Shown: positions 26,479 through 35,044, numbered from the stretch's first letter. The stretch is DNA of 64,000 nucleotides from Bacteroidota bacterium (GCA_023461035.1 JAEWOD010000016.1:248001-312000), one strand, 5' to 3'. Program-made: numbers and translations. The notes: generated by a model not told the origin, from the letters alone.

Positions 26479-26983
26479 AGGGCAAACTGATTTTATTTGT
26501 AATTTAAAACATTTAAAGTCTCAAAAAAAGCGGTGTCGATTTTTGGGATTCAATTTTTCAAAACTGAATCTCTTCATAGTCAAAACTTTGCTTATTATTT
26601 GGTTGAGTACCTTGGTATTTTCAAAATTATAATTTCAAACTTATGTTTAACAACTCTTTCACAAAAAGTAATCAAAAGGTTATCAACATCTTTGTAATTA
26701 TTTAAAAATGAGCTATTTACAAATATCAATTTTTCCCGAAAATCTTATTAAAAAACATCCAAAACTTTTAATAGTAAAGCGTTACAAGCTGATTTTCGTC
26801 ATAAAAAATTCCGGACACTTCGAGTACCTCAGTGTCCGGAATTTGTTAATAAAATTGTTTGATATTTATATTTATGTTTTGGGTTGTGGGTTCTACGTTT
26901 TGAATATCTGTTGTGATATTAAAAACTTCCCGATTTGATTATTCACCTCAATCCTTTATTTACAGAAATTCTCTACTCAAAAA
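26479..26983. other. 505-nt gap between nrdB and rny
   Basis: It holds the nrdB leader, the rny terminator and an AT-rich 3' trailer of about 140 nt after the rny stop. The nrdB-side 300 nt contain imperfect TAnnTTTG-like stretches (for example TACTTTTTG on the minus strand near 26670) but no clear promoter. I see no protein gene; a 76-codon plus-strand frame runs through the terminator hairpin and is not credible. Confidence 0.5.
26807..26843 (-). terminator. Intrinsic terminator of rny
   Basis: The 13-bp arms AATTCCGGACACT and AGTGTCCGGAATT are perfectly complementary, with an 11-nt loop, and are followed on the minus strand by TTTTTTAT. It lies about 140 nt beyond the rny stop. Confidence 0.8.
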
Positions 26984-28555
26984 CTATCTCGCCACATTTA
27001 CGGCTCTCGTTTCCCGAATTACGGTAACGCGAACTTGTCCTGGATAAGTCAATTCATTTTGGATTTTATCGGTAATTAAAAATGATAATTCAGAAGCTCT
27101 TGCATCATCCACTTTATCGCTTTCCACCATCACCCGCAATTCACGTCCTGCCTGAATTGCAAATGCTTTTTCGACACCATCGAAACTCAAAGCGGTTGTT
27201 TCCAGATCTTTCAAACGCTGGATGTAGGACTCCACTACTTGTCTTCTGGCTCCCGGACGTGCACCGCTGATGGCATCTGCTACCTGTACAATCGGGGAAA
27301 TCAAAGAGGTCATTTCTATTTCGTCATGGTGTGCTCCTATGGCATTTATGACTTCCGGATGCTCTCCGAATTTTTCCGCCCATTGCATTCCGAGAATGGC
27401 GTGTGGTAGTTCGGATTCCTGATCGGGAACTTTTCCTATATCGTGTAATAATCCTGCTCTTTTTGCCAATTTCGGGTTCAGGCCCAACTCAGCTGCGATG
27501 GTTCCGGCCAGATGCGCTACTTCACGCGAGTGCTGCAATAAATTTTGTCCGTAAGACGAACGGTATTTCATACGTCCGACGATTTTTACCAAATCTTTGT
27601 GCAATCCATGAATTCCCAAATCCAAAATCGTTTTCTTTCCGACTTCGATGATTTCGTCTTCAATCTGCTTGGTAGTTTTTGCCACTACTTCTTCGATTCT
27701 TGCCGGGTGAATACGTCCATCCGTCACCAACCGGTGCAAAGACAAACGTGCAATTTCACGGCGAACCGGATCGAAACAGGAAAGGATAATGGCTTCCGGG
27801 GTATCATCTACGATGACTTCCACTCCGGTAGCGGCTTCTATCGCACGGATGTTCCGTCCTTCACGGCCAATGATGCGTCCTTTTACTTCATCTGATTCGA
27901 TATTGAAAACCGACACGGCATTTTCTACCGCTTGTTCGGTTCCGATACGCTGTATAGAACCGATGATGATTTTTCTCGCTTCATTTTTCGCATTCAACTC
28001 TGCCTCTTCCATGATTTCCTGAATATGCGCCTGCGCCTTGCTTCGTGCTTCATCTTTCAGGGTTTCCATCAGTTCTGCTTTGGCTTCATCTGCCGTATAG
28101 TTGGCCACTTTCTCCAGAACTTCTACCTGCTTTTTATGCATGGTATCTACTTCCTTTTGACGTAGATTTAATTTATCCTGACGGGATTGAAGATTAGCGG
28201 ATTCATTTTTCAATAAATCTCTTTGTCTTTGCAGATCAGACAAGTCCAACTTCATTTTGTCCTCTCTTTCTTTTAAACGCAATTCAGACTCAGAGAATTT
28301 TTTCTCTCTTTGGTTGATGGCTTCCTCATGCGCCGATTTCAACTCCAAAAATTTTTCTTTGGCCTGGAAAATCTTTTCTTTTTTGATGGCTTCTCCTTCT
28401 TTTTCAGCATCACTAATTAGTTCGTTTGCCTTTCTTTTTGCATCATCCACCAAAATCTGGTTTTCTTTATCGACAGATTTTTTTGCCAAAAAATAACTGA
28501 TCACGGCTCCTAAAACAAGCCCTGCAATTCCAACTAGTATAGTCGTTGTTTCCAT
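26984..28555 (-). CDS. rny: Ribonuclease Y
   Basis: A 523-residue membrane-anchored endoribonuclease that starts mRNA decay. Domains in order: N-terminal membrane helix (about 5-22), long coiled coil (25-200), KH RNA-binding domain (VKGRIIGREGRNIRAIE), HD phosphohydrolase domain (QHSREVAHLAG, then GLLHDIGKV) and the RnaseY C-terminal domain ending VTVIRETRAVNVAR. It lies after zapA and a 6S-like RNA. Identification is firm. Confidence 0.96.
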   Translation of the reverse strand: METTTILVGIAGLVLGAVISYFLAKKSVDKENQILVDDAKRKANELISDAEKEGEAIKKEKIFQAKEKFLELKSAHEEAINQREKKFSESELRLKEREDKMKLDLSDLQRQRDLLKNESANLQSRQDKLNLRQKEVDTMHKKQVEVLEKVANYTADEAKAELMETLKDEARSKAQAHIQEIMEEAELNAKNEARKIIIGSIQRIGTEQAVENAVSVFNIESDEVKGRIIGREGRNIRAIEAATGVEVIVDDTPEAIILSCFDPVRREIARLSLHRLVTDGRIHPARIEEVVAKTTKQIEDEIIEVGKKTILDLGIHGLHKDLVKIVGRMKYRSSYGQNLLQHSREVAHLAGTIAAELGLNPKLAKRAGLLHDIGKVPDQESELPHAILGMQWAEKFGEHPEVINAIGAHHDEIEMTSLISPIVQVADAISGARPGARRQVVESYIQRLKDLETTALSFDGVEKAFAIQAGRELRVMVESDKVDDARASELSFLITDKIQNELTYPGQVRVTVIRETRAVNVAR

Positions 28556-28577
28556 TTTTTATAAAATTATAGGTCAT

Positions 28578-28770
28578 AAAAAATCCCACATTAGTTAAAT
28601 AAGTTTTGCGTAAGCTCCTGAAAACAGGTTTTAGGCTATTTTGTCAGTCAAAAATCCGCTGTCAAATAAATTTGAACAACTTGCGTTGTTGCGGTCCGCT
28701 TTCCGGACAACTTTCACCCGGTTACAAAACTGGCGTTGAGCTTACCAAAATGTTAGAACTAATGTGGGAT
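28578..28770 (-). ncRNA. 6S RNA, Flavobacteria type (6S-Flavo-like)
   Basis: Between zapA and rny, a ~190-nt region without an ORF is closed by a perfect 14-bp stem: ATCCCACATTAGTT and AACTAATGTGGGAT (28757-28770 with 28583-28596). A second stem GTAAGCTC/GAGCTTAC (28738-28745 with 28610-28617) lies inside, then a large open region and a GC-rich inner hairpin (CCGGAAAGCGG on the minus strand). The minus-strand 3' end runs into TTTTTT. The rod with an open bubble, the size and the zapA neighbourhood fit 6S RNA, which binds RNA polymerase holoenzyme. Confidence 0.72.
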
Positions 28771-28809
28771 AAATATTTTTACTGTATTTAAACAGCTGAA
28801 CGTCTTTTA

Positions 28810-29106
28810 TTATTTACTTTCTTCCAATTCTCTATCTATAATTTCGATCAATTGGTTCAATTTTTCATTTATTTCAACCTCATTTCCTGTTCCGGACTGT
28901 TTGAGTAAATTATACTTGGAAGCCATCTGAAGAGCTACCATAGAAATCGCATCTTGTTTGTCCGTTACTGCATATCTGTCTTCAAACTCCTGAATTAATT
29001 TATTAATTTCATTCCCGGCATTTCGCACTGCTTCTTCCTCTTCCGCATTGATATTCAAAGGATACTGCCTTCCGGCTATGTTGATTTTTACTTTCAGCGT
29101 ACTCAT
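28810..29106 (-). CDS. zapA: Cell division protein ZapA
   Basis: A 98-residue FtsZ-associated protein. The N-terminal domain has LKVKINIAGRQYPLNINAEEEE, and the C-terminal helix forms a coiled coil (NEVEINEKLNQLIEIIDREL). ZapA tetramers cross-link FtsZ filaments at midcell. It overlaps the upstream coiled-coil gene by 4 nt (ATGA), and the 6S-like RNA follows it, as in many bacteria where ssrS is just downstream of zapA. Confidence 0.92.
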   Translation of the reverse strand: MSTLKVKINIAGRQYPLNINAEEEEAVRNAGNEINKLIQEFEDRYAVTDKQDAISMVALQMASKYNLLKQSGTGNEVEINEKLNQLIEIIDRELEESK

Positions 29107-29402
29107 CCTTTTTCATTTTTAACCTGAGCGATACAAACATCCAGTTCTTTTATAAGTTTATTAACCCTCAGTTTCATCAGCCTTCTGTGTTCTTCGTCCC
29201 CCAACATGGCATTTACCACTTTCAGTCTTTCAGTTTCATCTTTCAGTTTCAACACTTCGGTTCTTGATGATTTCAAATTTTGTTTCAATGCTTCATTTTC
29301 CTCCTTCAGCGACTCCTTTTCTTTATTAATATTTTTATAAGCACCTACCAATTGATAGAGCTTTTGTTCAAGTTTTATGAAATTTGATTCATTTTGATCC
29401 AT
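29103..29402 (-). CDS. Small coiled-coil protein co-transcribed with zapA
   Basis: A 99-residue protein that is almost entirely heptad-like (NINKEKESLKEENEALKQNL, LKLKDETERLKVVNAML) and has no signal peptide. Its translation is coupled to zapA by a 4-nt overlap. In the same position, other flavobacteria have a conserved unnamed coiled-coil gene. A ZapB-like division partner is a plausible inference from size, structure and linkage; there is no recognised motif. Confidence 0.75.
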   Translation of the reverse strand: MDQNESNFIKLEQKLYQLVGAYKNINKEKESLKEENEALKQNLKSSRTEVLKLKDETERLKVVNAMLGDEEHRRLMKLRVNKLIKELDVCIAQVKNEKG

Positions 29403-29440
29403 TTGATAAGAGAACTTTTTTCGTCCTAACTTATTTAACG

Positions 29441-29448
29441 CAAAGGTA
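29441..29448 (-). promoter_or_regulatory. -7 box (TACCTTTG) of the zapA operon
   Basis: The minus strand reads TTTT-N19-TACCTTTG, a good -33/-7 pair, about 40 nt before the ATG at 29402. Confidence 0.55.
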
Positions 29449-29524
29449 ACTTTTTTTACATTAGTTTAAAAGTGATTCGGATTTTAATTTGTCTTTTTGG
29501 AAAAACTGCTTCGTTATAAATTTA

Positions 29525-29532
29525 TATTTTTG
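29525..29532 (+). promoter_or_regulatory. -7 box (TATTTTTG) of the M23 peptidase gene
   Basis: TATTTTTG matches TAnnTTTG and ends 16 nt before the chosen ATG at 29549. It falls inside the longer ORF, which supports the shorter start. Confidence 0.4.
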
Positions 29533-29548
29533 TCCAAATTTGAATCGA

Positions 29549-31243
29549 ATGAAGAAGTTGAATGTGGTACTTTTCGGATTAATTTTTTTCTGTGCCTGCG
29601 CCCAAAATCCCTCCGAAAAAACCTCAAAACAAAAGACTTATCCAAAAGGCGAATTTCGAAACCCGCTGGGAATCACAAATTATTTAGCCGGAAATTTTGC
29701 CGAATTGCGCAATAACCATTTTCATAGCGGCATCGACATTAAGACCAATCAGAAAGAAGGATTCAATGTTTACGCCGTGGGTGATGGTTATATTTCCCGT
29801 ATCAACGTTTCTCCGCGTGGTTATGGAAACGCACTTTACATCGACCATCCAAACGGATATACTTCGGTTTACGGGCATCTTCAAAAATTCAGTCCGGAAA
29901 TCGAAGAAATTGTCAGACAATACCAATATAAAAACGAAACGTTTGCTGTAGAAATTTATCCGAAAAAAAATGAAATAAAAGTTTCTGAGAGTGATATCAT
30001 TGCACTTTCAGGAAATTCAGGTGGCTCCGGCGGACCTCATCTTCATTTTGAAATCCGTGATACCCAAACAGAAGAACCCATCAATCCTTTTCTTTTTGGA
30101 TTTGATATTCCCGACACCAGCGCTCCCATGATCAACGGGACTTATATTTATCCGATTGATGGAAATGTGAACGGGAAAACTTCCCGTCAGGTGGTTTCGG
30201 CCGGAAGCACCGTTTCCGCTTCCGGAAAAGTCGGTTTGGGAATCAAAGCTTATGACAAGCACAACGGCGCAGAAAACATGAACGGTATTTACCAAATCAA
30301 TGTCTATGTAGATGAACAACCTTATTTTACTTACACAGCCGAACGCATGAATTTTGATTGGACTCGCGCAATTAATTGTTTGGTGGATTACAGCGACCGA
30401 ATGAAAAACAACAGTTGGGTCTATCAATTGTACCGGAAAGAAGGCGACCCGATTCAGATGTATTCACAGGTTCAAAATAACGGAATCATCGATTTGGAAG
30501 AAGGAAAAATTTATGCGGTAAGAATTGAAGTTTCGGATTATGCAGGAAATAAAAAAGAATCAAAATTCAAGATTTCAGGCAAAACACCTCCGGCAGAAAA
30601 ACCAAAAGATGAAAACGCAACGGTTTTCAGTTGGGACAAAGAAAATTATTTCAAACAAGACGGAATCGAAATTTCCATGCCCAAAGGTGTGATTTATGAA
30701 GATTTGAATTTCCAATACAAAAAAGCAGAAAATGGCAAACACTGGGTGCATGATTGGAATATACCGGTTCATAAATACTATACGATTGCCCTGGAACCCG
30801 TCGGCATTCCTACTGCACAACTGGATAAAGCCATTTTAGTTTTGGAATATCAAAAAGGGGGTGCATGGAAAAAGGAATACATCACGGCCGAATATAAAAA
30901 CGGAAAGGTCGTAGGTGAAACCCGGGACTTCGGTGTGTTTTCTGTGGGAATTGATAATACGAAACCGACAATAAATCCCGTTAATATCAAAGAAAATAGT
31001 ACATTTACCGGCTCTAAAGGAGTAATTCGTTTCACGATAAGCGACAGTGAATCAGGGATTGAGGATTTTGATGCTTATGTGGACGGAAAATGGATTTTGA
31101 CTAATTATGATCAAAAAACAAAGTCATTGACCATCGATCTGAACCGTGAAGGGATTACGACCGGAAAACATAATTTAGAACTAAAAGTTTGGGATGAAAA
31201 GAACAATACTGCTACCTACACCGTCAATTTCAACAAGAATTAA
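29549..31243 (+). CDS. M23-family metallopeptidase, secreted
   Basis: A 564-residue exported protein. The start at 29549 gives a signal sequence with Cys residues (LIFFCACAQ), probably a lipoprotein. The LytM/M23 domain (about residues 40-185) has the zinc motif H59-x3-D63 (HFHSGID) and HLH at 164-166 (GPHLHFEI). The C-terminal ~350 residues form beta-sandwich repeats. Such enzymes cut peptidoglycan peptide bridges. Its last 50 nt overlap the start of the TonB-dependent receptor gene, so the two are probably co-transcribed. Confidence 0.92.
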   Translation: MKKLNVVLFGLIFFCACAQNPSEKTSKQKTYPKGEFRNPLGITNYLAGNFAELRNNHFHSGIDIKTNQKEGFNVYAVGDGYISRINVSPRGYGNALYIDHPNGYTSVYGHLQKFSPEIEEIVRQYQYKNETFAVEIYPKKNEIKVSESDIIALSGNSGGSGGPHLHFEIRDTQTEEPINPFLFGFDIPDTSAPMINGTYIYPIDGNVNGKTSRQVVSAGSTVSASGKVGLGIKAYDKHNGAENMNGIYQINVYVDEQPYFTYTAERMNFDWTRAINCLVDYSDRMKNNSWVYQLYRKEGDPIQMYSQVQNNGIIDLEEGKIYAVRIEVSDYAGNKKESKFKISGKTPPAEKPKDENATVFSWDKENYFKQDGIEISMPKGVIYEDLNFQYKKAENGKHWVHDWNIPVHKYYTIALEPVGIPTAQLDKAILVLEYQKGGAWKKEYITAEYKNGKVVGETRDFGVFSVGIDNTKPTINPVNIKENSTFTGSKGVIRFTISDSESGIEDFDAYVDGKWILTNYDQKTKSLTIDLNREGITTGKHNLELKVWDEKNNTATYTVNFNKN

Positions 31244-33632
31244 TTTTCTTTTTGTTTTCTTATTAATTGCCGGATTTACCTATGCCCAACAGGCAACTTT
31301 CAAAGGAAAAGTATTTGACGAATACCAGATTCCGCTTATGGATGTTTCGGTTTCGGATGGTGTCAACACCATTTATACAGACGGAGGCGGGGAATTCTCC
31401 ATCGAAATAACCGCCGGAACAGATATCCAAATTCAATTTGAACAAGAAGGAAGATCAAGTTTTTCAGAAACCGTTCATTTGGCCGAAGGCGAAACTTTAG
31501 AAAAATATATCATTCTCGCCAGCAGCGTCCAACTGGAAGGTGCTGTCATCTTCCAACGGGTAACCGAAAAACCTCTGAACAGTATTTCGCTGGATCCGGC
31601 TGCGATGGAAACCTCCATCGGGATGACAGGTGGTGTTTCTGAAATGTTGGGAAGTTTACCGTCAGTAAGCATCGGTTCCGAATTAACTTCACAGTACCGT
31701 GTGCGTGGTGGAAATTTTGATGAGAATTTAATTTATGTAAACGGAATCGAAATCTACAAACCGCAATTGATCCGTTCCGGCGAACAAGAAGGTTTGGGAT
31801 TTGTAAATCCCACCATGACCGATGCGGTGAATTTCTCTGCCGGCGGATGGGAAGCCAAATACGGTGATAAAATGTCGAGTGTTTTGGACATCATCTACAA
31901 ACGCCCGAAAGAATTTGAAGCGACACTGGAAGCGAGTTTAATGGGTGGAAGTTTGACTGTGGGCGGTGCCTCCAAAAACAAAAAACTATCAGCCATAGTG
32001 GGTGGCCGTTACCAAAACAGAAATTTGGTTTTGAATACTTTGGATGGTGAAAGTGATTTCAATCCGGTTTATTATGACGTTCAGGCCAATATCAATTATA
32101 AATTCAATTCAAAATGGGAAGTTTCCTTTTTAGGAGCCAAAACCGAAAGTAAATTTGAATTGGTTCCAAAAAACCGTGACACCAAATTCGGAACGCTTGA
32201 TACACCAATGAGTTTGACCGTTTTTTATGACGGAAATGAAGAAGATCGTTTTGCGACCGAATCGGGTTCGGTAACAGTTCGCCATACTCCTAATTCCAAA
32301 TTGGATTTGGTAGTGGATGCTTTTGCTTTTCATTCAAAAGAGCGCGAATATTTTGATATTTATGGTGCTTATCGTTTGAATGAACTGGATGGAGAAGGAA
32401 ATGTGATGACCACTTATGACATCGGTAGTCAGATAGATCATGCACGAAATAATTTTGACGCTTTAGTCGTAGGAGCGCAACATCGCGGGAGATACAAATT
32501 GGATGTAAATACCGACATCGAATGGGGCGTAAAATATCAGCAGGAAGACATCAGAGATTTACTGAGCGAATGGCAGTTACTGGATTCGACAGGTTATTCG
32601 ATTCCGGGCAATTATAATCCGGGTGTTTTGGACGAATCTGATTTGGTATTGAATTACAGTGTTCATGCAAAAAATGAATTGAAATCCAACCGTTTTTCGG
32701 GTTATGCGCAGTACACTAAAAAATTCAACTGGGGAAACTCAAAAGTTTTGGTAAACGGTGGTGTGCGTGCTACTTATTGGGATTTCAACGAAGAATTCAA
32801 CATTTCGCCAAGAGCGCAGATTGCAGTTAAACCAGATTGGGATTCGGATATGACTTTCCGTTTTAACACGGGGATTTATTATCAGCCGCCATTTTATCGT
32901 GAAGTACGAAGACTGGACGGATCGCTGAACAATGAAGTAAAATCACAACAATCTATTCATTTTATATTGGGGCATGACTACGAATTCAAAATGTGGAACA
33001 GTCCGTTTAAATTGACGACAGAAGCATATTACAAAATGTTCAACGACCTGAATCCGTATTTTGTGGACAATGTCCGCATCCGCTACACAGCTGACAACAA
33101 CGCCAAAGGTTATGGCTATGGTGTGGATATGCGTTTGTTCGGAGAATTTGTTCCGGGCGTGGATTCCTGGTTGAGTTTGTCCTATGCGAGAGCATTTCAA
33201 AATATAGCCGACAGAGGAAACATTCCGTTGCCAACCGACCCGAGATTCAAAGCTTCGATTTTCTTCCAGGATTATATGCCGATTTTACCGTCATTTAAGG
33301 TCAATGTCAATTTGGTATATGCTTCAGGATTACCAAATGGAGCACCGCCTTTGACCGATCCTTATGACTTTCAGAATTACCTGACCGATTACAAACGTGT
33401 GGACATCGGATTTGTGAAAGAATTCATCAACCAAACCGATTTAGTAGCCAAAGGAAATTTCTGGAGTAATTTCAAGGAATTATCATTGGGAGTGGATTTG
33501 TTCAATATTTTTGACATCCGTAACGAAATCAGCAATACATGGGTTCGTGATGTGAATTCCTCTATGATTTACGGGGTTCCCAACCGTTTGACCGGAAGAT
33601 TTATCAATGGAAAAATCAGGATGAAGTTTTGA
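31194..33632 (+). CDS. TonB-dependent receptor with carboxypeptidase-like N-terminal domain
   Basis: An 812-residue outer-membrane receptor. The only ATG near the signal peptide is at 31194, inside the end of the M23 gene, giving an n-region of 16 residues before INFLFVFLLIAGFTYAQ. Next comes a CarboxypepD_reg-like domain (ATFKGKVFDEYQIPLMDVSV), the plug (SIGSELTSQYRVRGGNFDEN) and a beta-barrel ending MKF. No SusD partner is present, so it is more likely a general TonB receptor than a SusC. The substrate is unknown. Confidence 0.9.
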   Translation: MKRTILLPTPSISTRINFLFVFLLIAGFTYAQQATFKGKVFDEYQIPLMDVSVSDGVNTIYTDGGGEFSIEITAGTDIQIQFEQEGRSSFSETVHLAEGETLEKYIILASSVQLEGAVIFQRVTEKPLNSISLDPAAMETSIGMTGGVSEMLGSLPSVSIGSELTSQYRVRGGNFDENLIYVNGIEIYKPQLIRSGEQEGLGFVNPTMTDAVNFSAGGWEAKYGDKMSSVLDIIYKRPKEFEATLEASLMGGSLTVGGASKNKKLSAIVGGRYQNRNLVLNTLDGESDFNPVYYDVQANINYKFNSKWEVSFLGAKTESKFELVPKNRDTKFGTLDTPMSLTVFYDGNEEDRFATESGSVTVRHTPNSKLDLVVDAFAFHSKEREYFDIYGAYRLNELDGEGNVMTTYDIGSQIDHARNNFDALVVGAQHRGRYKLDVNTDIEWGVKYQQEDIRDLLSEWQLLDSTGYSIPGNYNPGVLDESDLVLNYSVHAKNELKSNRFSGYAQYTKKFNWGNSKVLVNGGVRATYWDFNEEFNISPRAQIAVKPDWDSDMTFRFNTGIYYQPPFYREVRRLDGSLNNEVKSQQSIHFILGHDYEFKMWNSPFKLTTEAYYKMFNDLNPYFVDNVRIRYTADNNAKGYGYGVDMRLFGEFVPGVDSWLSLSYARAFQNIADRGNIPLPTDPRFKASIFFQDYMPILPSFKVNVNLVYASGLPNGAPPLTDPYDFQNYLTDYKRVDIGFVKEFINQTDLVAKGNFWSNFKELSLGVDLFNIFDIRNEISNTWVRDVNSSMIYGVPNRLTGRFINGKIRMKF

Positions 33633-33687
33633 TGATTGATTTGAAAATTTGAGGATTTGAAAATCATATAATTTAATTTTAAAAATC

Positions 33688-33737
33688 AAACCTTGCCAAG
33701 ATTAATCTTCACTACGAGAAGAACCTTGGCAAGGTTT
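33688..33737 (+). terminator. Terminator of the TonB-receptor operon
   Basis: AAACCTTGCCAAG and CTTGGCAAGGTTT form a 13-bp stem with a 24-nt loop and a following T-run (TTTTTT), 55 nt after the stop. The bases before it (33633-33670) hold short gatttgaaaa repeats and nothing else. Confidence 0.75.
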
Positions 33738-33804
33738 TTTAATAATTTCAACATACTAATTTTTAGTTAAATTCGTTCATCCAGCCCAAAAAAAACAGAA
33801 AAAC

Positions 33805-33837
33805 AAAACCCCGAAAGTTTTAGAACTCTCGGGGTTT
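33805..33837 (-). terminator. Terminator of the NAD(P)-binding oxidoreductase gene
   Basis: AAACCCCGA and TCGGGGTTT form the base of a hairpin with one mismatch in the upper stem. On the minus strand TTTTGTTTTTCTGTTTTTTTT follows. It lies 45 nt after the stop at 33883. Confidence 0.7.
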
Positions 33838-33882
33838 ACTTTTCTCTCTCTACGAAATCTTATTATTCCTTGCGGTAAAAAA

Positions 33883-34533
33883 TCAATACCCAGCAGTAAA
33901 ACGCTGTTTGATAAATTTTCCATTTTCCAATTCGTCAACCAAAGCAACCGCCACATCTTCTACAGACAAAACACTTCTTCCGTTTTCATCAAAAACCGGA
34001 TTTTCTGTACCGGTTCTGTAGGTTCCTTTGCGCACACCCGCTGTTCCTTGATGCATTTCGATAGCAGGAGAAAAGAAAGTCCAGTCTAACTTTTCATTCG
34101 TTTTAATTTCGTTTAGATAATCTCTCGCCGCTGTCGCCCCCGGTTTGAATTCCGCAGGAAATTCCGGTCCATCCACCAATTGTTTCCCGTTGATATACAA
34201 ACTTCCTGCACCACCAACGGTAATGAAACGTTTGATTCCGGCCTCTTCCACCGCTTTTTCGATGCTTCGTGAACCTTTTAAAAAGTCCTCGTATAAATTT
34301 GGATTGGTCCAACCTGCGTTGAATGTATTGATAACCGCCTCATTTCCTTTTAATTTCGCTGCTAAATCTGCTTCATTATACACATCTCCACTTACGGCGT
34401 GTATATTTTCGCCATTTTGCACTTTCGAAATATTTCGAGCAATGGCTTCCACTTCATATCCTCTATTGGCCAATTCATTGACCACTTTTGAACCGACAAA
34501 TCCGGTTGCTCCTATAACTGCTACTTTTTTCAT
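33883..34533 (-). CDS. NAD(P)H-binding atypical SDR (NmrA-like) oxidoreductase
   Basis: A 216-residue Rossmann-fold protein. The dinucleotide loop is VIGATGFVGSKVVNEL at the N-terminus, followed by VEAIARN and the NTFNAGWT and FITVGGAGSLY strands. This is the atypical SDR group related to NmrA and biliverdin reductase B. Such genes are common targets of local redox-sensing repressors. A 19-bp dyad (34551-34569) upstream matches that of the Rrf2 regulator gene just before it. Confidence 0.9.
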   Translation of the reverse strand: MKKVAVIGATGFVGSKVVNELANRGYEVEAIARNISKVQNGENIHAVSGDVYNEADLAAKLKGNEAVINTFNAGWTNPNLYEDFLKGSRSIEKAVEEAGIKRFITVGGAGSLYINGKQLVDGPEFPAEFKPGATAARDYLNEIKTNEKLDWTFFSPAIEMHQGTAGVRKGTYRTGTENPVFDENGRSVLSVEDVAVALVDELENGKFIKQRFTAGY

Positions 34534-34550
34534 GTTTGTTTAATTTATAT

Positions 34551-34569
34551 TGTAATTATTTTTGTTACA
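34551..34569. promoter_or_regulatory. Candidate Rrf2 operator upstream of the oxidoreductase gene
   Basis: TGTAATTATTTTTGTTACA, a TGTAA-N9-TTACA dyad, lies 18 nt before the ATG. It has the same pattern TGTAAT-N7-GTTACA as the site at 35018-35036 read on the other strand. Confidence 0.55.
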
Positions 34570-34586
34570 TTTTAATTTAAATTTTT

Positions 34587-34991
34587 TTAGGCGAATTGAT
34601 GACTGAATTCTACCAGTGTCAAACTTTCCAAATAGTTAAAAACTTTCAAATCGGCTTCCTGAAATAATTCATCCAAATTCAAATTTATATTTTTTCCGAT
34701 GGGACAATTTGGATTTGGATTTTGGTTTTTCTTTCCTAAAACTTCCGAATTTTTAACCGCCATAAAAACCTCTCCCAAGTTGATTTCCGATTTACCTAAT
34801 CGACAACCACCTTCCTTTCCTCTTTGGCATTCCACCAATCCTGCTTTTTTCAATACTCCGATTTCCTTGCGTACCACAACCGGATTTACACCGATGCTTC
34901 CCGCCATCCAGTCCGATGAAATCCATTTTCCTGATTCCATGGACAAAAGCGTTAAAATATGAATTGCGGTTGCAAATCTTGTGTTATTCAT
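34587..34991 (-). CDS. Rrf2-family transcriptional regulator
   Basis: A 134-residue winged-helix regulator: ATAIHILTLLSMESGKWISS, recognition region IGVNPVVVRKEIGVLKKAGL, wing ECQRGKEGGCRLGKSE, and a dimerisation helix. Three Cys (in ECQ, GGC and NCPIG) are present but not in the tight IscR/NsrR cluster, so iron-sulfur binding is uncertain. It is probably an autorepressor and controls the oxidoreductase gene 53 nt downstream, since both have the same upstream dyad. Confidence 0.9.
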   Translation of the reverse strand: MNNTRFATAIHILTLLSMESGKWISSDWMAGSIGVNPVVVRKEIGVLKKAGLVECQRGKEGGCRLGKSEINLGEVFMAVKNSEVLGKKNQNPNPNCPIGKNINLNLDELFQEADLKVFNYLESLTLVEFSHQFA

Positions 34992-34995
34992 GATG

Positions 34996-35003
34996 CAAAT
35001 ATA
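34996..35003 (-). promoter_or_regulatory. -7 box (TATATTTG) immediately before the Rrf2 ATG
   Basis: The minus strand reads TTG-N19-TATATTTG-N4-ATG. The -33/-7 pair is ideal, and transcription should begin at or within a base or two of the start codon, so the mRNA may be leaderless. Confidence 0.6.
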
Positions 35004-35017
35004 GAGATTTTTTTATT

Positions 35018-35036
35018 TGTAACAATTTTTATTACA
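35018..35036. promoter_or_regulatory. Candidate Rrf2 autoregulatory operator
   Basis: TGTAACAATTTTTATTACA is a TGTAA-N9-TTACA dyad that covers the -33 element of the Rrf2 promoter, the right place for repression. A matching site is at 34551-34569. Confidence 0.58.
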
Positions 35037-35044
35037 ATTAAAAT

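Noticed and set aside
26479..26806. NrdR boxes upstream of nrdB
   Set aside because: I looked for paired NrdR-type dyads and saw none good enough to report.
26708..26938. 76-codon plus-strand ORF between nrdB and rny
   Set aside because: It runs straight through the rny terminator hairpin, has low-complexity AT-rich content and shows no start signal or recognisable domain.
29549..33632. Possible frameshift fusion of M23 peptidase and TonB receptor
   Set aside because: Each protein has its own signal peptide and full set of domains, so they are two genes that overlap.
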